A stretch of DNA of 10,177 nucleotides, from positions 1 through 10,177 of the forward strand of contig JBGCDD010000198.1 in assembly GCA_045105075.1 (NCBI GenBank). Reading direction: 5' to 3'. The first letter of the stretch is position 1; each line of letters starts with the position of its first letter. The notes beneath the pieces are model-generated. The model was not told the DNA's origin. It searched no databases and saw nothing but the letters and a program-made list of their open reading frames with translations. Source of the DNA: JBGCDD01 sp045105075 (GTDB taxonomy: Bacteria > Pseudomonadota > Alphaproteobacteria > Rhodobacterales > Rhodobacteraceae). This document shows, in pieces, positions 1-5,627 of this stretch. Made by a program: the position numbers and the translations under genes.

Positions 1-806
1 GCAGGGCTAGGGGTTTGGCGCACCACAGCCGGTTTGGTCGCACCGGTCGTGCTGTTGGGATTGATCACAAACTCACCGCCACCCAGCGACGTGTAAACAA
101 AGGGCGCAGCCCCCGGTACGCTTTGGCGCATATGATCACGCACCCGCCCCAAAAGGCGGCGCACATCGGTCGGAGGGCCATCAAGCGCGCGCAAAAACGC
201 AGTTGTGAACGGCGAATTGCGCCCGGCCAGACCATCCGGCGTGATTTCTCCGGCCGCGGCGGCATAGGCAATCAACGTGTCAGCATCGGCGTATTCGATC
301 CGCCCCAAGCCACTGTTTACATTGCGCCCACCGCCGTTTTCGCGGCGCATTTTGACGATAAACGGATTGTTGCGACAAGCATCCAGCACCACCATCTTGA
401 GCGTCTTGGCACCCGAGATCTGGCGCAAGACAAGATCAAGTTCGATCATTTCCAGCTCGGCGTCACGCTCGTCTTCCAGGCGCGCATCGACTGGAACAAG
501 ATAGTTGCTGCCCTTAATTTCGATTCCGTGTCCGGCGTAATAAACCAGCGCCACATCGGCCCTGTCGGCCTGGTTGCGAAACTCGCGCAACGTCTCGCGC
601 ATGGCGACGCGGGCCAGATCATTGGCCAATGTGACCTGAAAGCCTTGCGCACGCAGCGCCGTGGTGACCGAATTGGCATCATTGCGCGGATTGTCCAGCT
701 CGGGGACGCTGGAATAGCCCGAATTGCCAATCACCAAAGCCACTTTGTTGGCCCAGGCCGCAACCGGAAGAAACAGAAAAAACACAATAAAAATCAGGTG
801 TCGCAT
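1..806 (-). CDS. Secreted caspase-like protein (peptidase C14 family), partial at its C-terminus
   Basis: This is a caspase-fold cysteine peptidase of the bacterial C14 (metacaspase-like) group, 268 residues visible. Residues 1-19 form a signal peptide (short charged start, hydrophobic FIVFFLFLPVAA core, AWA before the likely cleavage), so it is probably exported to the periplasm. The mature part opens with KVALVIGNSGY, the usual first strand of these domains. The catalytic dyad is visible: His93 in YYAGHG and Cys144 in LDACRNNPF. The caspase domain ends near residue 250 and a Thr/Pro-rich stretch begins just before the left window edge, where many relatives carry a linker and a second domain. 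The ATG at 806 is chosen because an AGAGGTGA ribosome site (811-818) precedes it. The gene lies 57 bases after the upstream membrane-protein gene and may be read from that operon or from its own promoter. The substrate is not known; such proteins usually cut after Arg/Lys (family knowledge). Confidence 0.88.
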   Translation of the reverse strand, partial: MRHLIFIVFFLFLPVAAWANKVALVIGNSGYSSVPELDNPRNDANSVTTALRAQGFQVTLANDLARVAMRETLREFRNQADRADVALVYYAGHGIEIKGSNYLVPVDARLEDERDAELEMIELDLVLRQISGAKTLKMVVLDACRNNPFIVKMRRENGGGRNVNSGLGRIEYADADTLIAYAAAAGEITPDGLAGRNSPFTTAFLRALDGPPTDVRRLLGRVRDHMRQSVPGAAPFVYTSLGGGEFVINPNSTTGATKPAVVRQTPSP

Positions 807-832
807 GACTTCACCTCTTAAACTATGCAGCG

Positions 833-861
833 TTCATACCCTGATTTGCGTCGCATTCCAA
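833..861 (-). promoter_or_regulatory. Candidate sigma70-type promoter for the caspase-like gene
   Basis: On the minus strand a TTGGAA (856-861) is followed after exactly 17 bases by TATGAA (833-838), each matching the consensus hexamers at four of six positions. Transcription would start about 20 bases before the ATG at 806. The -35 lies just beyond the stop codon of the preceding gene. It would let the caspase-like gene be expressed apart from the deformylase operon. The call rests on hexamer matching only. Confidence 0.35.
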
Positions 862-863
862 GC

Positions 864-1103
864 TTAGCGCTTGAGATAGGTCTGCCACAGCCAGATCAAC
901 AACAATGCGCCCAGAACAGCGCCAACAAACCCCGCCAAAGCCCCCATGACGCTGACCAGCACCCTCAGGATCAACCCGCCAATCAGCGCGCCTGCCATGC
1001 CAATGACCACCGTCACGATGATGTTCGCCTCGATGCGCATCAACCGGGTGGCCAGAAAACCAGCACCGGCACCGATGATCAAAAGTCCAACAACTCCAAA
1101 CAT
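864..1103 (-). CDS. GlsB/YeaQ/YmgE-family small membrane protein (first of two copies in coordinate order)
   Basis: A 79-residue, very hydrophobic protein with a Gly/Ala-rich pattern (GLLIIGAGAGFLATRL, then GMAGALIGGLIL, then GAVLGALLLIWLW), which gives about three membrane segments near residues 2-18, 27-46 and 52-73. This matches the 'transglycosylase-associated' GlsB/YeaQ/YmgE family in size (about 80 residues) and in the glycine spacing. The family is linked to general and envelope stress in several bacteria but its biochemical role is not settled, and the 'transglycosylase' name does not mean enzyme activity. The ATG at 1103 has an AGGAGG ribosome site four bases upstream (1108-1113) that overlaps the stop codon of the preceding gene, implying translational coupling. 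It ends 57 bases before the caspase-like gene. Confidence 0.8.
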   Translation of the reverse strand: MFGVVGLLIIGAGAGFLATRLMRIEANIIVTVVIGMAGALIGGLILRVLVSVMGALAGFVGAVLGALLLIWLWQTYLKR

Positions 1104-1107
1104 TTCG

Positions 1108-1114
1108 CCTCCTA
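1108..1114 (-). promoter_or_regulatory. Stop codon fused to ribosome-binding site (TAGGAGG)
   Basis: Read on the minus strand, the TAG stop of the upstream membrane-protein gene (1112-1114) runs straight into the AGGAGG ribosome site of the downstream one (1108-1113). A ribosome finishing the first gene therefore sits on the initiation site of the second, a classic arrangement for coupled translation. It also fixes the start at 1103. Confidence 0.75.
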
Positions 1115-1348
1115 TTTGCGCCAGTGAAATGGCACAATCACCAATGATCCGACCGACGAGATGATCGCATTCAGACCCGGACTGCCAAAACCGAAATTGA
1201 ACATGCGCCCGACGAAGTAAAACAGGAACGCGCCGCCGATGCAGATGATGATCGACTGCAAATAGCCGTTATGGGTCCAGCCGGTCTTTTCGGAAGCATA
1301 GCCGATGATGCCGGCAATCACCACGGTGCCGAAAAGAGTGATAAACAT
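1112..1348 (-). CDS. GlsB/YeaQ/YmgE-family small membrane protein (second copy)
   Basis: A 78-residue membrane protein with three predicted hydrophobic segments (about residues 2-17, 31-48 and 57-73) and family-like features: the GIIGYASEKTG turn after the first segment, SIIICIGGAFLFYFVGRMF in the second, and a Gly/Ser-rich third segment ending in a basic HWRK tail. It differs clearly from its 79-residue neighbour, so the two are diverged paralogues rather than a recent duplication. The start at 1348 is preferred over ATG at 1408, which would run back through the end of fmt, because an AGGAG site (1356-1360) sits seven bases upstream. It follows fmt with a 10-base gap, so it is probably cotranscribed with the deformylase genes. 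Function is unknown beyond the family's stress association. Confidence 0.78.
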   Translation of the reverse strand: MFITLFGTVVIAGIIGYASEKTGWTHNGYLQSIIICIGGAFLFYFVGRMFNFGFGSPGLNAIISSVGSLVIVPFHWRK

Positions 1349-1355
1349 GGATAGG

Positions 1356-1361
1356 CTCCTA
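1356..1361 (-). promoter_or_regulatory. Stop codon of fmt fused to ribosome-binding site (TAGGAG)
   Basis: The TAG stop of fmt (1359-1361) overlaps the AGGAG ribosome site (1356-1360) of the next gene. This is the same layout as at 1108-1114, so both small membrane-protein genes look translationally coupled to the gene before them. Confidence 0.7.
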
Positions 1362-2264
1362 AAGTTGGCTGCCTGCGGGCACGGGCCAGCCGCGCTGAAA
1401 GGTTGCACTGTCTTGCGCGGATTTGCCAGCGCGCTGCAGACGGGTCAGCCGTACCGCACCTGATCCACACGCCACGGTCAACGCATCGTTCAGCACTTGG
1501 CCGGGCGCGCCCGCCCCGTCAGCCAGTTGCGAGCCCAACAATTTGACCCGCTGTCCGTTGATGTCACACCAAGCGCCGGGAAACGTCGACAGGCCACGGA
1601 TTTTGCGGTCAATCTCGACGGCGGACAGGCTCCAGTCGATCTGGGCTTCGGATTTGTCGATCTTGCTGGCATAAGTGACACCTGCATCGGGCTGAGGCTG
1701 AGGTGTCAAATCCGCCAATTGGCCCAGTGTTTGCACCATCAACTGCGCCCCCATCTGCGACAGCCGATCATGCAGCGTATCGGTTGTATCACTGGGCGCA
1801 ATGTCGGTTTCGCCGCGCATCAGAACCGGCCCGGTATCAAGCCCTTGCTCCATCTGCATGATGCAAACCCCGGTCGCGGCATCCCCCGCCATAATCGCGC
1901 GGTGGATCGGCGCCGCTCCGCGCCAACGCGGCAACAGACTGGCATGCACGTTCAGGCAACCATGGCGCGGCGCCTCCAGAACGGGGCTGGGCAGGATCAA
2001 GCCATAGGCAACCACCACCGCAATATCGGCGCTCAACGCGGCGAAATCGTCCTGAGATTCGGGTGTTTTCAAAGTTGTCGGGTGGCGCACGGGCAGCCCG
2101 ATTGCCTCGGCACGCGCCTGCACCGGCGAAGGACGGTCCTTTTTACCCCGCCCGGCGGGACGCGGTGGCTGGCTGTAAACGGCCAAAACCTCGTGCCCGG
2201 CCTCGACCAACGCATCCAGTACCGGCACCGAAAACGCAGGCGTTCCCATGAACACAAGGCGCAT
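1359..2264 (-). CDS. fmt: Methionyl-tRNA formyltransferase
   Basis: Transfers a formyl group from 10-formyltetrahydrofolate to the amino group of Met on initiator tRNA, in the cytoplasm. The 301-residue protein is close to the usual family length (about 310). The N-terminal Rossmann-like catalytic domain begins with LVFMGTPAF, carries the tRNA-contacting loop PAGRGKK (37-42) and the signature NVHASLLPRWRGAAPI with catalytic Asn105 and His107; the third catalytic residue is Asp143 in GLDTGPVL. The C-terminal tRNA-binding domain starts near residue 205 (RKIRGLSTFPGAW). The ATG at 2264 overlaps the TGA of the preceding deformylase-like gene by one base; a GTG directly before it (2267) is a possible alternative giving one extra residue. 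It sits after three deformylase-family genes, which undo the modification it makes. Confidence 0.96.
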   Translation of the reverse strand: MRLVFMGTPAFSVPVLDALVEAGHEVLAVYSQPPRPAGRGKKDRPSPVQARAEAIGLPVRHPTTLKTPESQDDFAALSADIAVVVAYGLILPSPVLEAPRHGCLNVHASLLPRWRGAAPIHRAIMAGDAATGVCIMQMEQGLDTGPVLMRGETDIAPSDTTDTLHDRLSQMGAQLMVQTLGQLADLTPQPQPDAGVTYASKIDKSEAQIDWSLSAVEIDRKIRGLSTFPGAWCDINGQRVKLLGSQLADGAGAPGQVLNDALTVACGSGAVRLTRLQRAGKSAQDSATFQRGWPVPAGSQL

Positions 2265-2773
2265 CACGTCCCACCGTTTTGCGCGATCTTGCTGGCTTTG
2301 CGCAGCAGCATGTCGCGTTTGATTTTGGACAGATTGTGAAAGTACATTTTTCCGTTCAGATGGTCGATTTGATGCTGAACGCTGGTCGCCTCGACGCCGA
2401 CGAAGTCACGGCGATTGATCGTCCCGTTTTCATCCAGAAAGCGCACAGTCACCGCACGTGGGCGTTTCACCTTGGCCCAGACCCCAGGCAAACAGGGGCT
2501 GCCCTCGTCATGTTCGCGCAGCTCAATCGAGGCATGCAGCACTTCGGGGTTGGCCAAACGCACCGCTTTACCGCGCGAATCCGACCCATCCACCACCGCA
2601 AGGCGCAACATCACACCGATTTGAGGCGCGGCCAGCCCGACGCCGGGCACCGATTCCATGGTGTCGATCATATCCTGCCAGATCGCACGGATCTCGTCGG
2701 TGATCTCAGGCACTTCGGCGGCGGCCGTGCGCAGGCGTTTGTCGGGCCATTGCAGGCAGGGGCGCACGCTCAT
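2264..2773 (-). CDS. Peptide deformylase-like protein, probably catalytically impaired (third copy of the operon)
   Basis: A 169-residue member of the peptide deformylase family, full length and in frame, but with changed active-site motifs. Motif I is normal (GVGLAAPQ, residues 44-51). Motif II, normally EGCLSxP with the metal-binding Cys, reads EGSPCLPG: a Cys is present (Cys94) but two positions later. Motif III, normally QHExDHL, reads QHQIDHL: both metal-binding His (134 and 138) remain but the catalytic Glu is Gln135. In the family that Glu activates the metal-bound water, so loss of normal deformylase activity is inferred. The ATG overlaps the upstream deformylase stop by four bases (ATGA at 2770-2773), and the stop overlaps fmt. 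The intact frame argues for a retained function (ribosome or nascent-chain binding, different substrate, or a partner subunit) rather than a decaying pseudogene. Confidence 0.88.
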   Translation of the reverse strand: MSVRPCLQWPDKRLRTAAAEVPEITDEIRAIWQDMIDTMESVPGVGLAAPQIGVMLRLAVVDGSDSRGKAVRLANPEVLHASIELREHDEGSPCLPGVWAKVKRPRAVTVRFLDENGTINRRDFVGVEATSVQHQIDHLNGKMYFHNLSKIKRDMLLRKASKIAQNGGT

Positions 2774-3270
2774 GAAAGTGCCTGCCCGTAACCGGCCAAA
2801 ACATCTGCCCGGGCCGCGTCCGGCAGGTGATCAAGCGTCAGAGTTCCGTTCAGATGGTCAAGCTCATGCTGCACACAGGCGGCGGCAAAGCCTTCAAAGC
2901 GTTCCTCGCAGGGGGCACCATTGCCATCGCGCCAGGACAAAAACGCCCAATCCGGACGGCTGACCGGCACCAACAGGCCCGGGATCGACAGGCAGCCTTC
3001 GTCCTGCTCCACCACACTGCGCGACTGGGCCACAAGTTCGGGATTCACAAACACCATCGGCGTGCGCGCACCGTCTTTCCAGGTGGTGTCGGTGACAAAG
3101 AGGCGCAGGTTCACGCCAACCTGAGGCGCCGCCAAACCGCGCCCCGGAGCGGCGTACATGGTTTCAAACATGTCATCGATCAGATCCGAAACATCATCCG
3201 CTGAACCCACCGGCGCGCAAACACGCGCCAGAACCGGATCGGGATAGGTCACAATCGGCAACACCGCCAT
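2770..3270 (-). CDS. def: Peptide deformylase (second copy of the operon)
   Basis: Removes the N-formyl group from the initiator Met of new proteins. The 166-residue protein has all three family motifs: GRGLAAPQ (43-50), EGCLSIPG with metal ligand Cys93, and QHELDHLNG with His135, catalytic Glu136 and His139. The C-terminal tail after motif III is short and lacks the basic helix seen in the first copy (KMQKLKREKARA there, ADVLAGYGQALS here). That basic helix is what contacts the ribosome in well-studied deformylases, so this copy may bind ribosomes less well (inference). Motif I has Arg44 where Ile or Val is usual. It starts one base after the stop of the first copy and overlaps the third by four bases. 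Confidence 0.93.
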   Translation of the reverse strand: MAVLPIVTYPDPVLARVCAPVGSADDVSDLIDDMFETMYAAPGRGLAAPQVGVNLRLFVTDTTWKDGARTPMVFVNPELVAQSRSVVEQDEGCLSIPGLLVPVSRPDWAFLSWRDGNGAPCEERFEGFAAACVQHELDHLNGTLTLDHLPDAARADVLAGYGQALS

Positions 3271-3271
3271 G

Positions 3272-3790
3272 TCAGGCGCGCGCCTTTTCGCGTTTCAGCT
3301 TTTGCATCTTGCGCGTGATCATCTGGCGTTTGAGCGGCTTGAGATAGTCGATGAACAACTTGCCTTCCAGGTGGTCAATCTCGTGCTGCACGCAAGTGGC
3401 CCACAACCCGTCAAAACCTTCGCGCCGCTCGGTTCCGGTTTCATCAATCCACGCCACTTCGACCTCGGCCGGGCGAGTGACATCAGCGAATTGATCCGGG
3501 ATCGACAAACAACCTTCGTCATAAACGTTTAGCTCTTCGGACACCGCCAGAACCTGAGGGTTGAACATAATGATCGGGCGCGGCGCCTCGCCTTCGGCTT
3601 TGACACAATCCAGCACGATCAGCCGGCTCAGCACGCCGACTTGGGGCGCCGCCAACCCGATGCCCGGCGCACCGTACATGGTTTCCAGCAGATCTTTGGC
3701 CAAATCGTGCAACTCGCCGGTGACATCATCAACCGGGGCACAAATTTTCTTCAGCCGAGGGTCGGGGTGGATCAGGATCTCGCGTTTCAT
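3272..3790 (-). CDS. def: Peptide deformylase (first copy of the operon, canonical)
   Basis: A 172-residue classical type I peptide deformylase, acting co-translationally on formyl-Met at the ribosome exit. It begins with the typical REILIHPDPRLKKICAPV and contains GIGLAAPQ (43-50), EGCLSIP with metal-binding Cys94, and QHEIDHLEG with His136, Glu137 and His140. A long basic C-terminal helix (residues about 152-172, many Lys/Arg) fits ribosome docking. It is the first gene of the operon and the best candidate for the essential housekeeping enzyme. The ATG at 3790 gives the conserved MKREIL start, but no Shine-Dalgarno sequence precedes it; the nearest promoter-like sequence would place the transcript start at the ATG itself, so it may be translated from a leaderless mRNA. 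Confidence 0.96.
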   Translation of the reverse strand: MKREILIHPDPRLKKICAPVDDVTGELHDLAKDLLETMYGAPGIGLAAPQVGVLSRLIVLDCVKAEGEAPRPIIMFNPQVLAVSEELNVYDEGCLSIPDQFADVTRPAEVEVAWIDETGTERREGFDGLWATCVQHEIDHLEGKLFIDYLKPLKRQMITRKMQKLKREKARA

Positions 3791-3796
3791 ACATTG

Positions 3797-3825
3797 GATT
3801 TAGGCGATCATCCCAACTATCGCAA
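3797..3825 (-). promoter_or_regulatory. Candidate promoter of the def-fmt operon, possibly leaderless
   Basis: On the minus strand TTGCGA (3820-3825) is followed after 17 bases by TAAATC (3797-3802). The usual seven-base distance from the -10 box puts the transcript start at the A of the def ATG (3790). The absence of any AGGAG-like sequence before that ATG agrees with leaderless translation. The hexamers are only moderate matches, so a different promoter is possible. Confidence 0.35.
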
Positions 3826-3833
3826 CGCCCCCC

Positions 3834-3861
3834 TTGCGTCAGAGGCAAATCCCACTAGCGT
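3834..3861 (+). promoter_or_regulatory. Weak candidate promoter for the MalY/PatB-family gene
   Basis: TTGCGT (3834-3839), a 16-base spacer and TAGCGT (3856-3861) lie upstream of the AGGAG ribosome site at 3874-3878. The -35 is a good match and the -10 a poor one. A promoter must lie in this 94-base divergent region, but this exact placement is tentative. Confidence 0.25.
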
Positions 3862-3884
3862 GCGCGGGCAAATAGGAGAGTTTG

Positions 3885-5057
3885 ATGAGCTTTGACACCC
3901 TGATCGACCGGCGCGGCACTGAATGTGCAAAATGGGACAAGATGGAGACGTTATACGGCGTGTCCCCGGATGACGGGCTGGCCATGTGGGTCGCGGATAT
4001 GGATTTTCAGGCGCCGCAAGTGGTGCGTGACACGCTGCAGGATCAGGCCGTCAACGGCGTGCTGGGCTATTCGGTGTGCACCGAAAGCTATCTGAACGCG
4101 ATCCAATGGTGGATGTCACATCGCCACGACTGGAGCATCGACACGTCCTGGATCTTTACCACCACCGGGCTGGTGAATGCGGTGGGCCTGTGTCTGGACG
4201 TGTTCAGCAAACCGGGCGACGGCGTGGTGCTGTTTACGCCGGTTTACCACGCTTTTGCGCGGGTCATCAAAGGCGCCGGGCGCGAGGTTGTGGAATGCGA
4301 GATGCCGTTGGAGAACGGTCGCTATGTCATGGATTTCGCAGCCTATGACGCGCAGATGACCGGATCCGAGACGATGGTGATCTTGTGTTCACCGCACAAT
4401 CCGGGCGGGCGCGTCTGGAGCCAGGAAGAGCTGCAGGGTGTGGCCGATTTCGCCAAGCGTCATGATTTGCTGCTGATTTCCGACGAAATCCACCATGATC
4501 TGGTGTTTGACGGGCACCGCCACACTCCCATGGCCAAGGTCAACGCCGACGTGACGCAACGGTTGGTCATGCTGACCGCGCCGTCCAAGACCTTTAACAT
4601 CGCCGGTCTGCACACAGGCAATGTGATCATTCCCGATCCGGACCTGCGCGCGCGGTTTGGCGCACGGATGAGCGCGCTCAGCCTGGCGGGCAATTCGCTG
4701 GGGCAAATGGCGTCCACGGCGGCCTATTCGCCCGCAGGCGCGGCCTGGGTCGACGAACTGGTCACCTATCTGGATGGCAATCGCAAACTGTTTGACGCGG
4801 CCATCGCCGATATCCCGGGCCTGTCCTCGATGGCTTTGGAATCGACCTATCTGTCCTGGGTCGATTTTTCGGGAACCGGCATGGCGCGCGAAGAATTCAC
4901 CAAAAGGGTCGAACAGGACGCCAAGATCGCAGCAAATTACGGACCAACCTTCGGCACCGGCGGCGAGATGTTCATGCGTTTCAACATCGGCACGCAACGC
5001 TCTCGGGTCCAAGAGGCCTGCACGCGGTTGCGCGCAGCCTTTGGCGATCTGCAATAG
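3885..5057 (+). CDS. MalY/PatB-family PLP-dependent aminotransferase / C-S beta-lyase
   Basis: A 390-residue fold-type I PLP enzyme of the MalY/PatB family. Members act as cystathionine beta-lyases (cystathionine to homocysteine, pyruvate and ammonia) or on other cysteine conjugates, and some resemble aminotransferases. Visible PLP-site residues are Tyr121 (TPVYHAF), Asn172 (SPHNPGGRVW), Asp200 (ISDEIHHDLVF) and the Schiff-base Lys235 (APSKTFNIAGL); the family N-terminus MWVADMDF is at residues 34-41. The ATG at 3885 is chosen over the adjacent TTG because AGGAG (3874-3878) lies six bases upstream. It stands alone, divergent from def and convergent with an unknown gene four bases beyond its stop. 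The glutathione-transferase-like reductase nearby could suggest processing of Cys conjugates, but they are not in one operon; methionine biosynthesis is the simpler guess. Confidence 0.9.
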   Translation: MSFDTLIDRRGTECAKWDKMETLYGVSPDDGLAMWVADMDFQAPQVVRDTLQDQAVNGVLGYSVCTESYLNAIQWWMSHRHDWSIDTSWIFTTTGLVNAVGLCLDVFSKPGDGVVLFTPVYHAFARVIKGAGREVVECEMPLENGRYVMDFAAYDAQMTGSETMVILCSPHNPGGRVWSQEELQGVADFAKRHDLLLISDEIHHDLVFDGHRHTPMAKVNADVTQRLVMLTAPSKTFNIAGLHTGNVIIPDPDLRARFGARMSALSLAGNSLGQMASTAAYSPAGAAWVDELVTYLDGNRKLFDAAIADIPGLSSMALESTYLSWVDFSGTGMAREEFTKRVEQDAKIAANYGPTFGTGGEMFMRFNIGTQRSRVQEACTRLRAAFGDLQ

Positions 5058-5061
5058 ACGC

Positions 5062-5409
5062 CTAGCGCGCCAACAATCCAACCGGGGCTTGCGGGTCCCG
5101 GTAAAAATCAAGCGGTGCATTTTCAGATGCGGCTGTGTTGCGCTTGAAATCATAACGCATTTCGCCGTGCTCGCTGTCCGATGCGACGATCAGACACTGA
5201 TACAGATGCCGCGCGCCGTCATAGACATCGACCAACCCGCGCAGCGCGGGCACAGCCTCGGCTTCGACGGAAAATCCGTCGCGCCACAAACTTAGCACCG
5301 GGTAAAACCGATCATCGGCCAACACACGCAGGCGGCTGGCTTTTTTGAGGCTTGCGATGCGGGCAGCCTCCAGCCCATCCAAAATCTCTTTGGACATGTA
5401 CGTCGACAT
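5062..5409 (-). CDS. Conserved-looking protein of unknown function, 115 residues
   Basis: I do not assign a function. The 115-residue soluble protein has a helical, basic N-terminus (EILDGLEAARIASLKKASRLRV) followed by a beta-rich body: FYPVLSLWRDGFSVE, a GLVDVYDGARHLYQCLIVA strand pair, and EMRYDFKR, ending in APLDFYRDPQAPVGLLAR. The order (basic start, strand-turn-Gly-strand, then a repeated strand pair) loosely recalls PilZ-like small barrels, but the RxxxR and D/NxSxxG signatures for cyclic-di-GMP are absent. I recall similar uncharacterised proteins in Rhodobacteraceae, without a reference. The start at 5409 is favoured by GGGGAGGAG (5414-5422) just upstream; an ATG 12 bases further in (5397) is possible. 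Its stop is four bases from that of the convergent MalY/PatB-family gene. Two palindromes lie in its leader. Confidence 0.72.
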   Translation of the reverse strand: MSTYMSKEILDGLEAARIASLKKASRLRVLADDRFYPVLSLWRDGFSVEAEAVPALRGLVDVYDGARHLYQCLIVASDSEHGEMRYDFKRNTAASENAPLDFYRDPQAPVGLLAR

Positions 5410-5420
5410 CAGGCTCCTCC

Positions 5421-5430
5421 CCAAGCTTGG
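5421..5430. repeat. Perfect 10-bp palindrome in the divergent region
   Basis: CCAAGCTTGG is a perfect palindrome. It lies just upstream of the ribosome site of the unknown gene and three bases from the inverted repeat at 5434-5450. It could be an operator half or chance; nothing more can be said from sequence. Confidence 0.4.
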
Positions 5431-5433
5431 TCT

Positions 5434-5450
5434 TGCGTCAGGTTGACGCA
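5434..5450. repeat. Inverted repeat, 7-bp arms with 3-bp spacer (candidate operator)
   Basis: TGCGTCA, three bases (GGT), TGACGCA: a perfect 17-bp inverted repeat 25 bases upstream of the start of the 115-residue protein and about 178 bases upstream of the reductase gene. The size fits a dimeric repressor site or a small hairpin in the leader mRNA. No T-tract follows, so it is not a terminator. Confidence 0.5.
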
Positions 5451-5627
5451 TGCTGGGCGGAATACAACACCAGAATCCATAACACTGTGTTTCCAACAGG
5501 CTCCCGTGACGTAAAGTCGCCATGCGATCTGTGCGCTGATGCAGGTGTTTTGCGCAGCCGCAATGGGTATCATGTTAACGAAATTGCCCTATTTTCATAC
5601 CTATCTGGTCAAATTTGGAGCGTGATG

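Noticed and set aside
15..821. 268-residue open frame on the plus strand
   Set aside because: It is antisense to the caspase-like gene, has no ribosome site and a composition (many His, Gln, Arg) typical of the opposite strand of a GC-rich gene.
1497..2339. 280-residue plus-strand open frame
   Set aside because: Shadow of fmt and the end of the deformylase-like gene; no recognisable motif.
5081..5102. Inverted repeat ACCGGG/CCCGGT as a terminator for the MalY/PatB-family gene
   Set aside because: The arms are six bases with a 10-base loop and are followed by an A-run, not a T-run, on the plus strand; it also lies inside the convergent coding sequence.
4389..5153. 254-residue minus-strand open frame
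   Set aside because: Antisense to the MalY/PatB-family gene, which has full PLP-site motifs; this frame shows none.
5352..5627. Longer N-terminus for the reductase
   Set aside because: The upstream frame runs antisense through the start of the divergent 115-residue gene and has no family similarity; the GGAG site at 5617-5620 supports the start at 5628 or 5625.
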